Below are positions 1 through 8,641 of a stretch of DNA of 64,000 nucleotides, piece by piece. Made by a program: the position numbers and the translations under genes. Under the pieces are notes generated by a model. It was not told the DNA's origin and ran no database searches. It worked only from the letters and a program-made list of their open reading frames with translations. The DNA is taken from assembly GCA_022828135.1 (NCBI GenBank), contig JAJEJB010000032.1, positions 1-64,000 of the forward strand, given 5' to 3'. The stretch's first letter is position 1. Every line of letters starts with the position of its first letter. The DNA comes from Acidimicrobiia bacterium (GTDB lineage Bacteria > Actinomycetota > Acidimicrobiia > Acidimicrobiales > Aldehydirespiratoraceae).

Positions 1-74
1 CGCATCCACCACCCTCGGCTCCAAAGCAAGCATGCTGAAACCACCTCCACCTCGTCGTTGTCGTTGGATGGACA

Positions 75-92
75 CCCGAGAGTTCACTCGGG
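75..92. other. Small perfect hairpin
   Basis: Six-base arms (CCCGAG and CTCGGG) flank a six-base loop. It could be the end of an upstream transcript, but no T-run follows. Nothing else is recognisable in positions 1-107. Confidence 0.25.
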
Positions 93-107
93 CCAACACA
101 ACGACAG

Positions 108-1193
108 GTGGATGGCCACACCTATTTGCGCGCGCTCTTACTGGCCCTGGCCCTCGGTGTCAACGGCTCCAGCACGTGGCGGGAAGCCGGCTATCACAGC
201 GGCTCGGGCAGCAGCGAGCTCGTCTTCAGATATCGCGTCCAGCCCGAGGACCTCGACCTCGACGGCGTCAGCGTGGCCGCGGCCGCCACCGCCAGGAACC
301 GCACGCCCGCGGGCGGCTTCACCGGAACCATCAACGCCGCGGGCACCGACTTCCCCATCGACTACACCCATCCCGGCATCGAACCTGCATGGCGGCAGAG
401 AGTCGACGGGCGGCCGTATGTCCGGAGCATCCGGATCATCTCGGTGCCTGCGGCCGGGCAGGGCATCTATCGAGCCAACGAGGTCATTGAGGCCGCCTTC
501 ACGTTCGACACCCCCGTCGTGGTGGAGGGCGATGTCTGTGTGGAGCTGTACGTCGGATACGACGGCAACCACTCGAACGCCGTGCGAGAAGCGGATTACC
601 AGCGAGGCTCCGGTACCGACACACTCGTGTTCGGCTACACCGTCCGTCCCGGGGACATGGACTCCAGGGGCATCATGGCGGCCATGGGGACCGAATCGAC
701 CGGTTTCTGCGGCAGCGGCACCATCAAGGCCCACGGCACCGACGTGCAACGGAATCCCCAGTACCTGATGCTGAACGTCCAGAGCGAGCACAGGGTCGAC
801 ACCGAGCCGCCGGCCGTTTCGGCAGTCTCAATCGTGTCCCGGCCGGCCGACGGCCGTGCCTACGTTGCTGGCGAGACCGTCGTCGTCGAGGTCGCCTTCA
901 GCGAGGAAGTGACCGTGATCGGGGTGCCCTACATCGAGCTGGACATCGGTGGGGAGATGGGGGGAGCGACGCTGCCCGCAAGTCAGGTGACCGGCAGCCG
1001 GCTCGCTTTCGAGTACGAGGTGCAGAGCGGCGACGCCGACGGCGACGGGGTCGGCATCAGCGCCAACAGCCTGCGCCTCAACGGCAGCGACATCCACGAC
1101 CGTGCCGGCAATCTGGCCGACCTGTCCTTCGACACCGTCGCGGCCGACCCGGACCAGCGGGTCTCCACCGCGACTGGAGCGGCCGGGTCATGA
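108..1193 (+). CDS. Repeat-containing beta-sandwich (Ig-like/SwmB-like) protein, probably N-terminally truncated
   Basis: 361 residues from a GTG; an in-frame stop lies at 36-38, so no longer start exists here. About three degenerate copies of one module are visible (residues 4-95, 105-210 and 230-345). Each has the order S-x-P-x-x-G-x-Y, a GE or NE step, a hydrophobic strand, a G-x-GSG-x-x-LVF-x-Y strand and a GD-x-D acidic turn; the third reads DTEPPAV then AYVAGETVVVEVAF. Such modules build secreted adhesin-like proteins. No convincing signal peptide or anchor is present, and the first module starts in its middle. I read this as a remnant or a truncated surface protein. Function unknown. 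Confidence 0.5.
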   Translation: MDGHTYLRALLLALALGVNGSSTWREAGYHSGSGSSELVFRYRVQPEDLDLDGVSVAAAATARNRTPAGGFTGTINAAGTDFPIDYTHPGIEPAWRQRVDGRPYVRSIRIISVPAAGQGIYRANEVIEAAFTFDTPVVVEGDVCVELYVGYDGNHSNAVREADYQRGSGTDTLVFGYTVRPGDMDSRGIMAAMGTESTGFCGSGTIKAHGTDVQRNPQYLMLNVQSEHRVDTEPPAVSAVSIVSRPADGRAYVAGETVVVEVAFSEEVTVIGVPYIELDIGGEMGGATLPASQVTGSRLAFEYEVQSGDADGDGVGISANSLRLNGSDIHDRAGNLADLSFDTVAADPDQRVSTATGAAGS

Positions 1194-1261
1194 GCAGGTC
1201 ACCCGGTTCGCCACGAGACCACCCCAAACGCGAGCCCGTGTCACGCGTATTCACTGGTTGG

Positions 1262-1350
1262 CGGAGACGGTGGGATTCGAACCCACGAACGACTTGCATC
1301 GTTACTTCCTTAGCAGGGAAGCGCCTTCAACCGGACTCGGCCACGTCTCC
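1262..1350 (-). tRNA. tRNA-Ser (GCT)
   Basis: The reverse complement folds as a class II tRNA. The seven-base acceptor starts GGAGACG and pairs with CGTCTCC. The anticodon loop CTGCTAA has anticodon GCT, a long variable arm is present, and the T arm holds GGTTCGAATCC. The discriminator is G. The next three transcribed bases (1261-1259) happen to be CCA, unlike the other tRNA genes here. Confidence 0.96.
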
Positions 1351-1378
1351 GGAAGGTCTGAGCGTACCGGCGCGCCGG

Positions 1379-2683
1379 CTATGAGCAGTCCACGCAGGCC
1401 ACGTCGTCCACGTCGGTGCCGCCCAGGAACGCGGTGAGCCAGTCGAGGAAGGCCACCCCCTCCACCTCCTGGGTGTAGACGAGGTCCCGGAACAGGATCG
1501 TGTGGTCCCTGCCGGGGGCCATGTAGCTGGCCTGGTTCACCCCGGCGGCCTCGATCTGGGCCTCGTTCTGGTACATGAGCTGGTCGATGCTGCTGGCGTC
1601 GAACCCGGCCAGGGCCGCGAAGAACTCCTGCGTGCTGTCGAAGGCGTTGTCGTAGCGGGCGAACCGGACCCTCGGCGCGTGCAGGCCCGCACGGATGAAC
1701 AGCTCGGGCAGGCCCCACTCGGCCGGGGTGACACCCTCGTTGACCGGCCAGTCCGGAATCACCCTCATCGTGCCCCACAGCCCGCCGATGTAGGTGTTGA
1801 TGCCGGGGTCGCTCGGGTAGGCGCCCGAGGCGTCGGCCACCACCGCGACGCTCGCATCTCCGAACAGGTCGGCGGCCAGCCCGCCGTACAGCGCGGCCGA
1901 GGCCGAGCCCGCACTCGAGCCGGCCACCACCACCTCGGTGGCGCCGCCGAAGCGCTCGACCGCCGCGTCCAGCGCGGTGTTGGCGTTTACGAAGCCGTTG
2001 TGGTTCACGATCAGGCCGTCGCCGTAGTCGTGGACCCGGTCGCCGATGTGCACGTCGCCGGTGCAGTACAGCGCCACCACGAACGAATGGTCCCTCACAG
2101 GGTTGAGCGGATTCTCGAAGTCGAAGATGCCGCCCCACGCATCGGGGTTGTCGCCGGGTGAGGCGACATCGGTGGTGACGTCGTACGAGTTCCCCTCGCC
2201 GGTGAACGCGCAGTTGTCCCGGGTGAAGCACGCCCCGCCCCCCTGCAGGTAGAAGACCACCTTGTCGGGGTCGCCCTCACGCACCCAGTAGTGGTAGTCG
2301 CTGCCGTCGGCACAGGCGCACTCCTCGCCGCCGTTGAAGGCCAGCCATTCCCCGGCGGTCGCTACCGGCTCGGCGGCGGGCGGCCCTTCGACTGTGATCT
2401 CCGGAGCCGCAGTCGTGGTCGGTGGCACCGTTGTAGTTGGTGCGGCCGTCGTGGTCGGCGCTGCGGTGGTAGTTGGTGCGGCCGTCGTCGTGGGTGCTGC
2501 GGTGGTGGTGGGCGCGGCCGTCGTCGTGGGTGCCGCAGTCGTCGTAGGCGCCTCGGTGGTGGGCGCGGCCGTCGTTGCCGGTGCCGTCGTAGGCGCGGCT
2601 GCCTCCTCGCCGTCGTCGGAGCCGCAGGCTGCGGCCACGAGAGCCACCACGGCTAGAGCGACCAGAAAGCGCATGCGAATCAT
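1379..2683 (-). CDS. Pectinacetylesterase-family lipoprotein (alpha/beta hydrolase)
   Basis: 434 residues. The ATG at 2683 is preceded by GGAGGAG at normal spacing; longer readings run into the upstream tRNA. Residues 1-20 are a lipoprotein signal ending at Cys20. Residues 31-93 are a Pro/Thr/Ala linker. The hydrolase domain has LQGGGACF (146-153, oxyanion region) and GSSAGS (255-260, Ser257 the likely nucleophile), with a late GRDH as the probable catalytic His. These motifs and the paired Cys fit the PAE/Notum family of carboxylesterases. It should be anchored outside the membrane. The real substrate (acetylated polysaccharide or another ester) cannot be told from sequence. Confidence 0.85.
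   Translation of the reverse strand: MIRMRFLVALAVVALVAAACGSDDGEEAAAPTTAPATTAAPTTEAPTTTAAPTTTAAPTTTAAPTTTAAPTTTAAPTTTAAPTTTVPPTTTAAPEITVEGPPAAEPVATAGEWLAFNGGEECACADGSDYHYWVREGDPDKVVFYLQGGGACFTRDNCAFTGEGNSYDVTTDVASPGDNPDAWGGIFDFENPLNPVRDHSFVVALYCTGDVHIGDRVHDYGDGLIVNHNGFVNANTALDAAVERFGGATEVVVAGSSAGSASAALYGGLAADLFGDASVAVVADASGAYPSDPGINTYIGGLWGTMRVIPDWPVNEGVTPAEWGLPELFIRAGLHAPRVRFARYDNAFDSTQEFFAALAGFDASSIDQLMYQNEAQIEAAGVNQASYMAPGRDHTILFRDLVYTQEVEGVAFLDWLTAFLGGTDVDDVACVDCS
2405..2593 (-). repeat. Tandem 18-bp repeats coding a PTTTAA linker
   Basis: Within the esterase gene, six perfect protein units PTTTAA run in a row, followed by PTTTVP and another PTTTAA, with degenerate units before them. This is an extended linker between lipid anchor and catalytic domain. 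It is a likely site of length variation by slippage and possibly of O-glycosylation (inference). Confidence 0.9.
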
Positions 2684-2747
2684 GGGGGCTCCTCCAAGGG
2701 ATCGTGTCGGCAGACTAGGCCCTGCCGGCCCAACCGGACGCTGCACG

Positions 2748-2834
2748 CGGAGGGAGGGGGATTCGAACCCCCGGGACCCGTGAAGGCCCAACGGTTTTCA
2801 AGACCGTCGCAATCGTCCGCTCTGCCATCCCTCC
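2748..2834 (-). tRNA. tRNA-Ser (TGA)
   Basis: Class II tRNA on the reverse strand. Acceptor GGAGGGA pairs with TCCCTCC; the anticodon loop CTTGAAA has anticodon TGA; a long variable arm and a T arm with GGTTCGAATCC are present. CCA is not encoded. It lies 64 bp upstream of the esterase start. Confidence 0.96.
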
Positions 2835-2876
2835 GCATCCAAGGATAAGCGCTGGAGCCGCCTGCGCCGTCCGGCA

Positions 2877-3821
2877 TCAACTGCCGATGCGGCCCCTGAG
2901 GTCCTCGATCCAGGACACCGCCTTGCGCAGCTCGACCTCGTTCATCAGGTGGTCGTGGTGGTCTGCCGAGGCCGACGGGTAGGAGCCCAGGAACTTCACC
3001 CGGGTGGTCTTCATGCTGAGGTTGCGCAGGGCGTCGGCCACCACCTCGTCCGCGATGTGGCCCTCGCAGTCGATCAGAAAACAGTATTGACCCAGGCTCG
3101 CCTTGGTGGGACGGCTCTGGAGGCTGGTGAGGTTGATGGCCCGGGCCGCGAACTCCTGGAGGATGCCGATCAGCGAGCCCGGCACGTCGGATCGCTGGTA
3201 GATGACCATGCTCGTCTTGTCGTGGCCGGTCGGCGCGGCGATGACACCCTCTCGGACCAGCACGAAACGGGTCTGGTTCTCGGCGTGGTCCGCGATGTCG
3301 GCCGCCAGCACTTCCAGCCCGTAGACCTCGGCCGAGCGCAGGGGCGCGATGACCGCGGTGGTCGCATCGGTCGACCCGGCCAGGTTGCGGGCCGCGTCCG
3401 CAGTCGAGTTGGCCGCCTCGAAGACTGCGTCGGGCAGGCGCTCGGCCATGAAGCTGCGGCACTGGGCGTGGGCCACCGGATAGGAGCGAACCCGCTCAAT
3501 CGACTCCAGGGTCACGCCCGGCCGGGCCAGCAGGTTGAGGTTGACGTCGATGATCACCTCGCGCTGGATGTACAGGTCGGTGTCGAAGGCCAGCGCGTCG
3601 AGGGTGGCCGTCACCGACCCCTCGATCATGTTCTCGATGGCCACCAGGCCCATGTCGACCTCGCCGCTCTCGACCGCCTGGAGCACGTCGATGATCGAAT
3701 TGATCCGCCGGTGGTTCATGGCGGCCAGGTCGGGCTGCGAGTAGACGGCCTGCTCGGTGAACGTGCCCGCCGGTCCCAGGTATCCGATGGTCGGTCCTCG
3801 CGGCTCAGAATGCTGCCCCAT
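2877..3821 (-). CDS. pheA: Prephenate dehydratase
   Basis: 314 residues. Converts prephenate to phenylpyruvate in phenylalanine synthesis. The N-terminal catalytic domain begins with YLGPAGTFTEQA; the signature Thr-Arg-Phe occurs in ENQTRFVLV. A C-terminal ACT domain (about residues 200-280) begins PGSLIGILQEFAARAINL and carries the SRPTK segment that binds phenylalanine for feedback control in this family. Monofunctional, with no chorismate mutase domain, as in actinobacteria. A TACCCT hexamer 8 nt before the ATG and the lack of a Shine-Dalgarno sequence suggest a leaderless transcript, divergent from the next gene. Confidence 0.95.
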   Translation of the reverse strand: MGQHSEPRGPTIGYLGPAGTFTEQAVYSQPDLAAMNHRRINSIIDVLQAVESGEVDMGLVAIENMIEGSVTATLDALAFDTDLYIQREVIIDVNLNLLARPGVTLESIERVRSYPVAHAQCRSFMAERLPDAVFEAANSTADAARNLAGSTDATTAVIAPLRSAEVYGLEVLAADIADHAENQTRFVLVREGVIAAPTGHDKTSMVIYQRSDVPGSLIGILQEFAARAINLTSLQSRPTKASLGQYCFLIDCEGHIADEVVADALRNLSMKTTRVKFLGSYPSASADHHDHLMNEVELRKAVSWIEDLRGRIGS

Positions 3822-3829
3822 GGGCAGGC

Positions 3830-3835
3830 AGGGTA
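3830..3835 (-). promoter_or_regulatory. Putative -10 element of pheA (leaderless)
   Basis: Reads TACCCT on the reverse strand, ending 8 nt before the pheA ATG, so the predicted transcript begins at or next to the start codon. No clear -35 is seen. Confidence 0.45.
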
Positions 3836-3874
3836 CGGCCGATCAGGGGAGTTCAGCGCCTCCTTCCAGGCCGT

Positions 3875-3880
3875 TAGGGT
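3875..3880 (+). promoter_or_regulatory. Putative -10 element of the MBL hydrolase gene
   Basis: TAGGGT ends 8 nt before the GTG at 3889. With no Shine-Dalgarno sequence this supports a leaderless start there rather than an upstream start overlapping pheA. Confidence 0.4.
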
Positions 3881-3888
3881 GGTGGGCC

Positions 3889-4599
3889 GTGGACGACCGG
3901 CTGTACTTCCGCCAGCTGCTGTCGGGGCGCGACTTCGCGGTGGACGACGGGCTGGCCCACCAGATGGTCAACTTCGTGTACGCCATCGGCGACCGCGCCA
4001 CCGGCCAGGCCGTGCTCGTCGACCCGGCCTACGACACCTACGGGCTGCTCGACCTGCTGGAAGCCGACGGCATGGCCTGCACCGGCGTGCTGGCCACCCA
4101 CTACCACCCCGACCATGTCGGCGGCCACATGATGGGCATCACCATCGAGGGCATCAGCCGGCTGCTGGAGCGGGTGTCGGTGCCGATCCACGTGCAGGCC
4201 GAGGAGGCCGATCTCGTCAAGAAGGTGACCGGAGTGGACGACGACTGCCTGGTCAGCCACGCCTCGGGCGACGTGGTGACCGTTGGCGCGGTCAGCATCG
4301 AGCTCATCGCCACGCCGGGGCACACCCCCGGCAGCCAGTGCTTCCTGGTGGACGGGCGTCTGGTGGCCGGCGACACCCTCTTCCTGGAGGGATGCGGCCG
4401 GATGGACCTGCCGGGCTCGGACCCGGCCCAGATGTACGAGAGCCTCACCACCCGGCTGGCCCGGGTGCCCGACGACGCGGTGCTGTACCCCGGGCACCGC
4501 TACTCGCTGGAGTCGTCGGCCACCATGGGCGTCACCCGGGAGCGCAACTACGTGTTCCGGCCCGCCAGCCGCGAGCAGTGGCTGGCCGCCTTCGCCTGA
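3889..4599 (+). CDS. Metallo-beta-lactamase fold hydrolase (glyoxalase II-like)
   Basis: 236 residues from GTG 3889. The zinc-binding motif THYHPDHVGGH lies at 70-80, followed by a GHTPGSQ segment, a VAGDTLF segment and a late YPGHRY. These give the usual ligand set of glyoxalase II and persulfide dioxygenase relatives. The short insert after the HxHxDH motif and the GHTPGS wording fit that broad group, but the substrate (a thioester, a persulfide or other) is not determined. A longer reading from 3757 would overlap pheA and lacks a credible start signal. Cytosolic; no signal peptide. Confidence 0.85.
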   Translation: MDDRLYFRQLLSGRDFAVDDGLAHQMVNFVYAIGDRATGQAVLVDPAYDTYGLLDLLEADGMACTGVLATHYHPDHVGGHMMGITIEGISRLLERVSVPIHVQAEEADLVKKVTGVDDDCLVSHASGDVVTVGAVSIELIATPGHTPGSQCFLVDGRLVAGDTLFLEGCGRMDLPGSDPAQMYESLTTRLARVPDDAVLYPGHRYSLESSATMGVTRERNYVFRPASREQWLAAFA

Positions 4600-4615
4600 G
4601 AGCAGGGTCTCAGAG

Positions 4616-6079
4616 CTAGACCCAGGGGCAGTTGGAGTTGCGGTCGCCGAAGGTGGCACCGGTGCGGTAGCGGTCGAGGGTGAACGGCTTGAGCTCGTCG
4701 GGCTTGTCGCCGTGCACCATCATCTCGGCGGTCAGCTTGCCCACGCCGATCATCTTGAACCCGTGGTTGGAGTCGGCGATCACCCAGGCGTTGTCGCCCA
4801 GGTAGTCGAACACGGGCACGTTGTCGGGAGTGAACGCCCCGATCCCGCCGTTGCGACGCTCCTTGAAGAACGGTCGCAGGTTCTCCAGGCGCTTGAACAG
4901 CATGCCCAACGTCGCGCAGTAGTAGTCGGCGAACCACTCCTCGGCCTGGTACTGGTCGTTGAGGTGGCCGTACGGCTCGACCGCCGCCCGAGGCCCGATC
5001 TTCACCGGGATCGTCCCGCCCTGCAGGCCGGGCGCGCCGACCCGCTCCGCGGCGTAGCGGACATAGGAGTAGAAGTGGTCCTTGAGGAACCGGCCGTCCT
5101 CGGAGTACACCGGCGTGTTCATCAGCTCCACGTGCAGGACCGGCGAGTCGCGGTGCTGGGCGGTGCGGAAGTCGACGCCCTCGGGCAGCATCACCTCGCC
5201 CTCCAGCAGCCGCCAGTAGGTCCACATGTCCATCTGCTCGGTGACGTGGCCGTCGGGGTAGAGGACATCCAGGTGGGAGGGGCCGCCCAGCCACTCCCAG
5301 TGCTCGGGAGTCCAGGCGCCCGCGCCCACCACCACCTGGTCGCAGGAGATGGAACCCTGGTCGGTCTCGACCGCGGTGACCGAGCCTGTGGCGTCGAGGG
5401 TGTAGCCGGTCACGGCGGCGCCGTACACCCGCTGCACGCCCCACTGCCGGCACTTCTGGTCCAGTCCCCACACCGCCATGTGGGTGCCCGCATACCCGGA
5501 GCGGTGCTCGTGCAGCACCACGTCGCAGTTCTCGGTCTTGAAGTCGGGCCACAGGTTGGTGAGGAAGGCGTGCGCCTCGGCGCCGGTGTACACGTCGGAC
5601 GGGTACCCGCTGGCCGCTTGCGACGCCTGCAGCTTCAGGTAGTCGTCGGTCTGGTTCGACTCGCCCACCGACACGTACCCGACCTGCTGGAAGCCAAAAT
5701 TCACGGGGTCGGACTCCCACACCTCGACGCTGGCCCGCAGGATGGCGTGCAGCGGGCCGGTCATGTACAGGTTGCGGATGCAGCCGCAGGCCAGCCCGGT
5801 GGCGCCCGCGCCCGGGCCCTGCTTGTCGATCAGCACGACGTCGGAGCCCGAGCCCTTGCCGGTGCGCTCCAGGTACATGGCCAGGTGGTAGGCGCTCGAC
5901 AGCCCGTGCACGCCCGCGCCGACCACCACGAACCGGGCGCTGGGCGGCAGACGCACCGCGTCGAACACCGGGATGACGGCCGGGTTCACCGCTTGGCCTG
6001 CCACCTCGGGAGGCAGGGGCCGGTTGGCGAACGGGTACCACTGGTTGTGCTCGGTGGGGTTGGGGATGTCGATGGTCAT
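4616..6079 (-). CDS. FAD-dependent oxidoreductase of the DAO (glycine/sarcosine oxidase) family, last gene of the hut operon
   Basis: 487 residues. GAGVHGLSSAYHL (54-66) is the FAD-binding Rossmann motif, and an ATGLACGCIRN segment follows as in sarcosine and dimethylglycine dehydrogenases. The late IADSNHGFKMIGVGK region matches the second FAD contact of the family. The ATG has a good AAGGAG site and lies 22 bp after hutI, so it is probably cotranscribed with the histidine-degradation genes. A flavoprotein amine oxidase is not a step of the standard pathway. It may demethylate or oxidise a histidine derivative or another amine that feeds the pathway (inference). No membrane segments are seen. 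Confidence 0.8.
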   Translation of the reverse strand: MTIDIPNPTEHNQWYPFANRPLPPEVAGQAVNPAVIPVFDAVRLPPSARFVVVGAGVHGLSSAYHLAMYLERTGKGSGSDVVLIDKQGPGAGATGLACGCIRNLYMTGPLHAILRASVEVWESDPVNFGFQQVGYVSVGESNQTDDYLKLQASQAASGYPSDVYTGAEAHAFLTNLWPDFKTENCDVVLHEHRSGYAGTHMAVWGLDQKCRQWGVQRVYGAAVTGYTLDATGSVTAVETDQGSISCDQVVVGAGAWTPEHWEWLGGPSHLDVLYPDGHVTEQMDMWTYWRLLEGEVMLPEGVDFRTAQHRDSPVLHVELMNTPVYSEDGRFLKDHFYSYVRYAAERVGAPGLQGGTIPVKIGPRAAVEPYGHLNDQYQAEEWFADYYCATLGMLFKRLENLRPFFKERRNGGIGAFTPDNVPVFDYLGDNAWVIADSNHGFKMIGVGKLTAEMMVHGDKPDELKPFTLDRYRTGATFGDRNSNCPWV

Positions 6080-6101
6080 TGCTTCTCCTTGGGATTCGGG
6101 T

Positions 6102-7280
6102 TCAAGTCTGGCTGCCGGCGGGCTGGAGCCGGTAGTCGGCCCCCAGGGTCCGCCAGATCAACGGGACACCCGGCCGGTAGGCCAGGTGGTGCCGGCTGGG
6201 GGCGTCGAGGATCGTCATGTGCGCCGGGCCTCCGGGTGTGATCCGGCCCACGTCGTCGCGGCGCAGCGCGGCCGCGCCGCCGACCGTGACCGCAGCGACC
6301 GCCTCGTCGATGGTCATGTTCATGTCGCGCACGGCCAGGGCCATGCAGAACAGCAGCGAGGTGGTGTAGCTCGATCCTGGGTTGCAGTTCGAGGCCATGG
6401 CCACGGTGACCCCGGCGTCGATGGCCCGCCGGGCGTCGGGGTAGGGCTGGCGGGTGGAGAAGTCGGTGGCCGGCAGGAACGTGGCCACGGTGTCGCTGGA
6501 CGCCAGGGCCTCGATGTCGTCGTCGGAGAGGTAGGTGCAGTGGTCCACCGAGGCGCAGCCCATCTCAACCCCGAGTTGCACACCCGGCCCGTGGCCGAGC
6601 TGGTTGGCGTGGAGCCGCAGGCCCAACCCGGCATCCCGGCCGGCGGCGAGCACGGCCCGGGACTGGTCGGCGTCGAAGGCGCCCGTCTCGCAGAACACGT
6701 CGATCCAGCGGACATGACTGCGGACGGCGTCGAGCATCGGCCCGCACACCAGCTCGACGTAGTCGTCGGCGCGGCCCTTGTACTCGCCGGGCACCAGGTG
6801 GGCGCCCAGGAACGTGGCCTCCGGTGTGGCCGCGTCGGCCAGCGAGGCCAGCTCGGCCTCGGAGTCCACCGACAGCCCGTAGCCGGTCTTGATCTCCACC
6901 GTGGTGGAGCCGGCCCGGTGCACCTCGGCCAGGCGCCTATCGAGCGAGGCCTCCAACGCAGCCCGACCGGCGGTCCGGGTCGCGTCGGTCGTGACCCGGA
7001 TGCCGCCCCCGTCGTAGGGCTCCCCGGCCATTCGCCGGCTGAACTCCTCGGCCCGGTCGCCCGCGAACACCAGATGGGTGTGCGAGTCCACGAACCCGGG
7101 CAGCACGCACCGACCGCCCGCGTCGAGGCGCTCGTCCGCGGCGGCCCCGGCCGGACCCACCGCCACCACGGCGTTGCCGTCCACCACCACCGACGCGTCG
7201 TCCACGACTCCGAGCGGGCCGTCCCCCAGCGCGGGGTCGTTGGTGATCAGCTCGGCGATGTTGTCGATCACCAGCGTCAC
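6102..7280 (-). CDS. hutI: Imidazolonepropionase
   Basis: 392 residues, normal length. Hydrolyses 4-imidazolone-5-propionate to N-formimino-glutamate, step 3 of histidine degradation. It is an amidohydrolase-superfamily TIM barrel: the metal motif [16 protein letters not shown], the EIKTGYGLS strand, LHANQLG and [16 protein letters not shown] are all typical of HutI. The GTG start overlaps the hutF stop by 4 bp (GTGA), so translation is probably coupled. Confidence 0.95.
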   Translation of the reverse strand: MTLVIDNIAELITNDPALGDGPLGVVDDASVVVDGNAVVAVGPAGAAADERLDAGGRCVLPGFVDSHTHLVFAGDRAEEFSRRMAGEPYDGGGIRVTTDATRTAGRAALEASLDRRLAEVHRAGSTTVEIKTGYGLSVDSEAELASLADAATPEATFLGAHLVPGEYKGRADDYVELVCGPMLDAVRSHVRWIDVFCETGAFDADQSRAVLAAGRDAGLGLRLHANQLGHGPGVQLGVEMGCASVDHCTYLSDDDIEALASSDTVATFLPATDFSTRQPYPDARRAIDAGVTVAMASNCNPGSSYTTSLLFCMALAVRDMNMTIDEAVAAVTVGGAAALRRDDVGRITPGGPAHMTILDAPSRHHLAYRPGVPLIWRTLGADYRLQPAGSQT

Positions 7281-8641
7281 GGCGCGGTCACCTCCCCGAT
7301 GGCTGCGGCGAGTTCTGCGGCGACATCGATGGTGGTATGCCGTCCTTTGCGCACGACGGCTCTCCCGCCCACGACCATGTGGTGAATGTCGGCACTGGTG
7401 GCTGCGAAGACCGCCGCGGCCAGCGCGCTCTCGGCGTCGACTCCGGCCGTTCGCACCGAGTCGAGCCTCACCGTGGCGAAGTCAGCCAGGGCGCCCGCCT
7501 CCAGGGCGCCGCCGTCCGGCCATCCGAGTGACCGGTAGCCGGCAGCGGTGGCCATCGAGGCCAGGGCCGCGGTGGAGAACACGCCCCGGTCGCCGGTGGC
7601 CGCCCGCTGGTCGAGCTCGACCGTGCGGGCCTCTTCGAGCAGGTCCACGGTGGCATGGGAGTCCGATCCCAGGCACAGCCATGCCCCCTCACGGGTCAGG
7701 TCGACGCTCGGCCCCGTGCCGTCGGCCAGGTCCCGTTCGGTGGTGGGGCACAGGCAGCAGCCGGTGCCGGTCTCGCCGATGAGCGACAGATCGCGGCCGG
7801 TCGCGTGGGTCGCGTGCACCAGCGTCGTGTCAGGTCCCAGCCCGCCGGCCTCCGCGATCACCTCTACCGGGGTCCGGCCGTGCACCGCGAGGCACTGCTC
7901 GTTCTCGGCCGGCTGCTCGGAGGCGTGGAAGTGCAGCGGCGCGTCCCGGTCCCGGGCCCAGTCGACGGCCACCTTGATGGACGCCGGATCGACGGCCCGC
8001 ACCGAATGCACCGCCGCGCCCACCCTCACCGCCGGACCGGACGCGGCGGCCAGCTTGGCGGCTCGCTCGGCCCACCGCTCGGCGCGGCCGTCGCTGAACC
8101 GGGCCTGCTCGGCCCGCAGCGGGCCGTAGCCGCGGGATGAGTCGGCGTCCAGGCCGCCGTGCAGGTACAGGGTGTCGAGCAGGGTCAGCCGGAGGCCGGC
8201 GTCGCGGGCCGCGGCCGCCACCGCCAGGGCCATCGCGTTGGGATCGTCGTAGGCGCTGCCCTCGGGCCGGTGGTGCACGTAGTGGAACTCGCCCACGACT
8301 CCGATGCCGGCCAGGGCCATCTCCGCGAACACCGCCCGGGCCAGCCGGTAGTAGCGGTCGGGATCGAGACGGGCCGCCACCCGGTACATGAGGTCGCGCC
8401 AGGTCCAGAAGTTTCCCCGCCCGCAGTGGGTGCGGCCCCTCAGGGCCCGGTGGAACGCATGGCTGTGGGCGTTGGCCAGCGCCGGCAGGGTGAGGCCCGC
8501 GAGGGGGACGGCGTCCTCGGGACGGGTGCGCACTCCGGCCGCCACCCGGCGGATGCGGCCGCCCTCCACCTCGATCACCACCCCCGGCTCGGCTCGAGGT
8601 CCTCCCAGCCACGCCGACTCGCACCAGTACCGGGCCGTCAT
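7277..8641 (-). CDS. hutF: Formimidoylglutamate deiminase
   Basis: 454 residues. Releases ammonia from N-formimino-L-glutamate to give N-formyl-L-glutamate, the first half of the five-step histidine pathway that ends with HutG. Amidohydrolase motifs: [41 protein letters not shown] and [23 protein letters not shown] is typical of HutF. The ATG at 8641 overlaps the stop of the deformylase-like gene (ATGA), which indicates tight coupling. A longer reading to 8788 would run into that gene and is rejected. Its presence means a deformylase for N-formylglutamate is needed. Confidence 0.93.
   Translation of the reverse strand: MTARYWCESAWLGGPRAEPGVVIEVEGGRIRRVAAGVRTRPEDAVPLAGLTLPALANAHSHAFHRALRGRTHCGRGNFWTWRDLMYRVAARLDPDRYYRLARAVFAEMALAGIGVVGEFHYVHHRPEGSAYDDPNAMALAVAAAARDAGLRLTLLDTLYLHGGLDADSSRGYGPLRAEQARFSDGRAERWAERAAKLAAASGPAVRVGAAVHSVRAVDPASIKVAVDWARDRDAPLHFHASEQPAENEQCLAVHGRTPVEVIAEAGGLGPDTTLVHATHATGRDLSLIGETGTGCCLCPTTERDLADGTGPSVDLTREGAWLCLGSDSHATVDLLEEARTVELDQRAATGDRGVFSTAALASMATAAGYRSLGWPDGGALEAGALADFATVRLDSVRTAGVDAESALAAAVFAATSADIHHMVVGGRAVVRKGRHTTIDVAAELAAAIGEVTAP

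Noticed and set aside
2405-2593. CRISPR-like tandem repeats
   Set aside because: The 18-bp units are contiguous, have no spacers and encode an in-frame PTTTAA linker.
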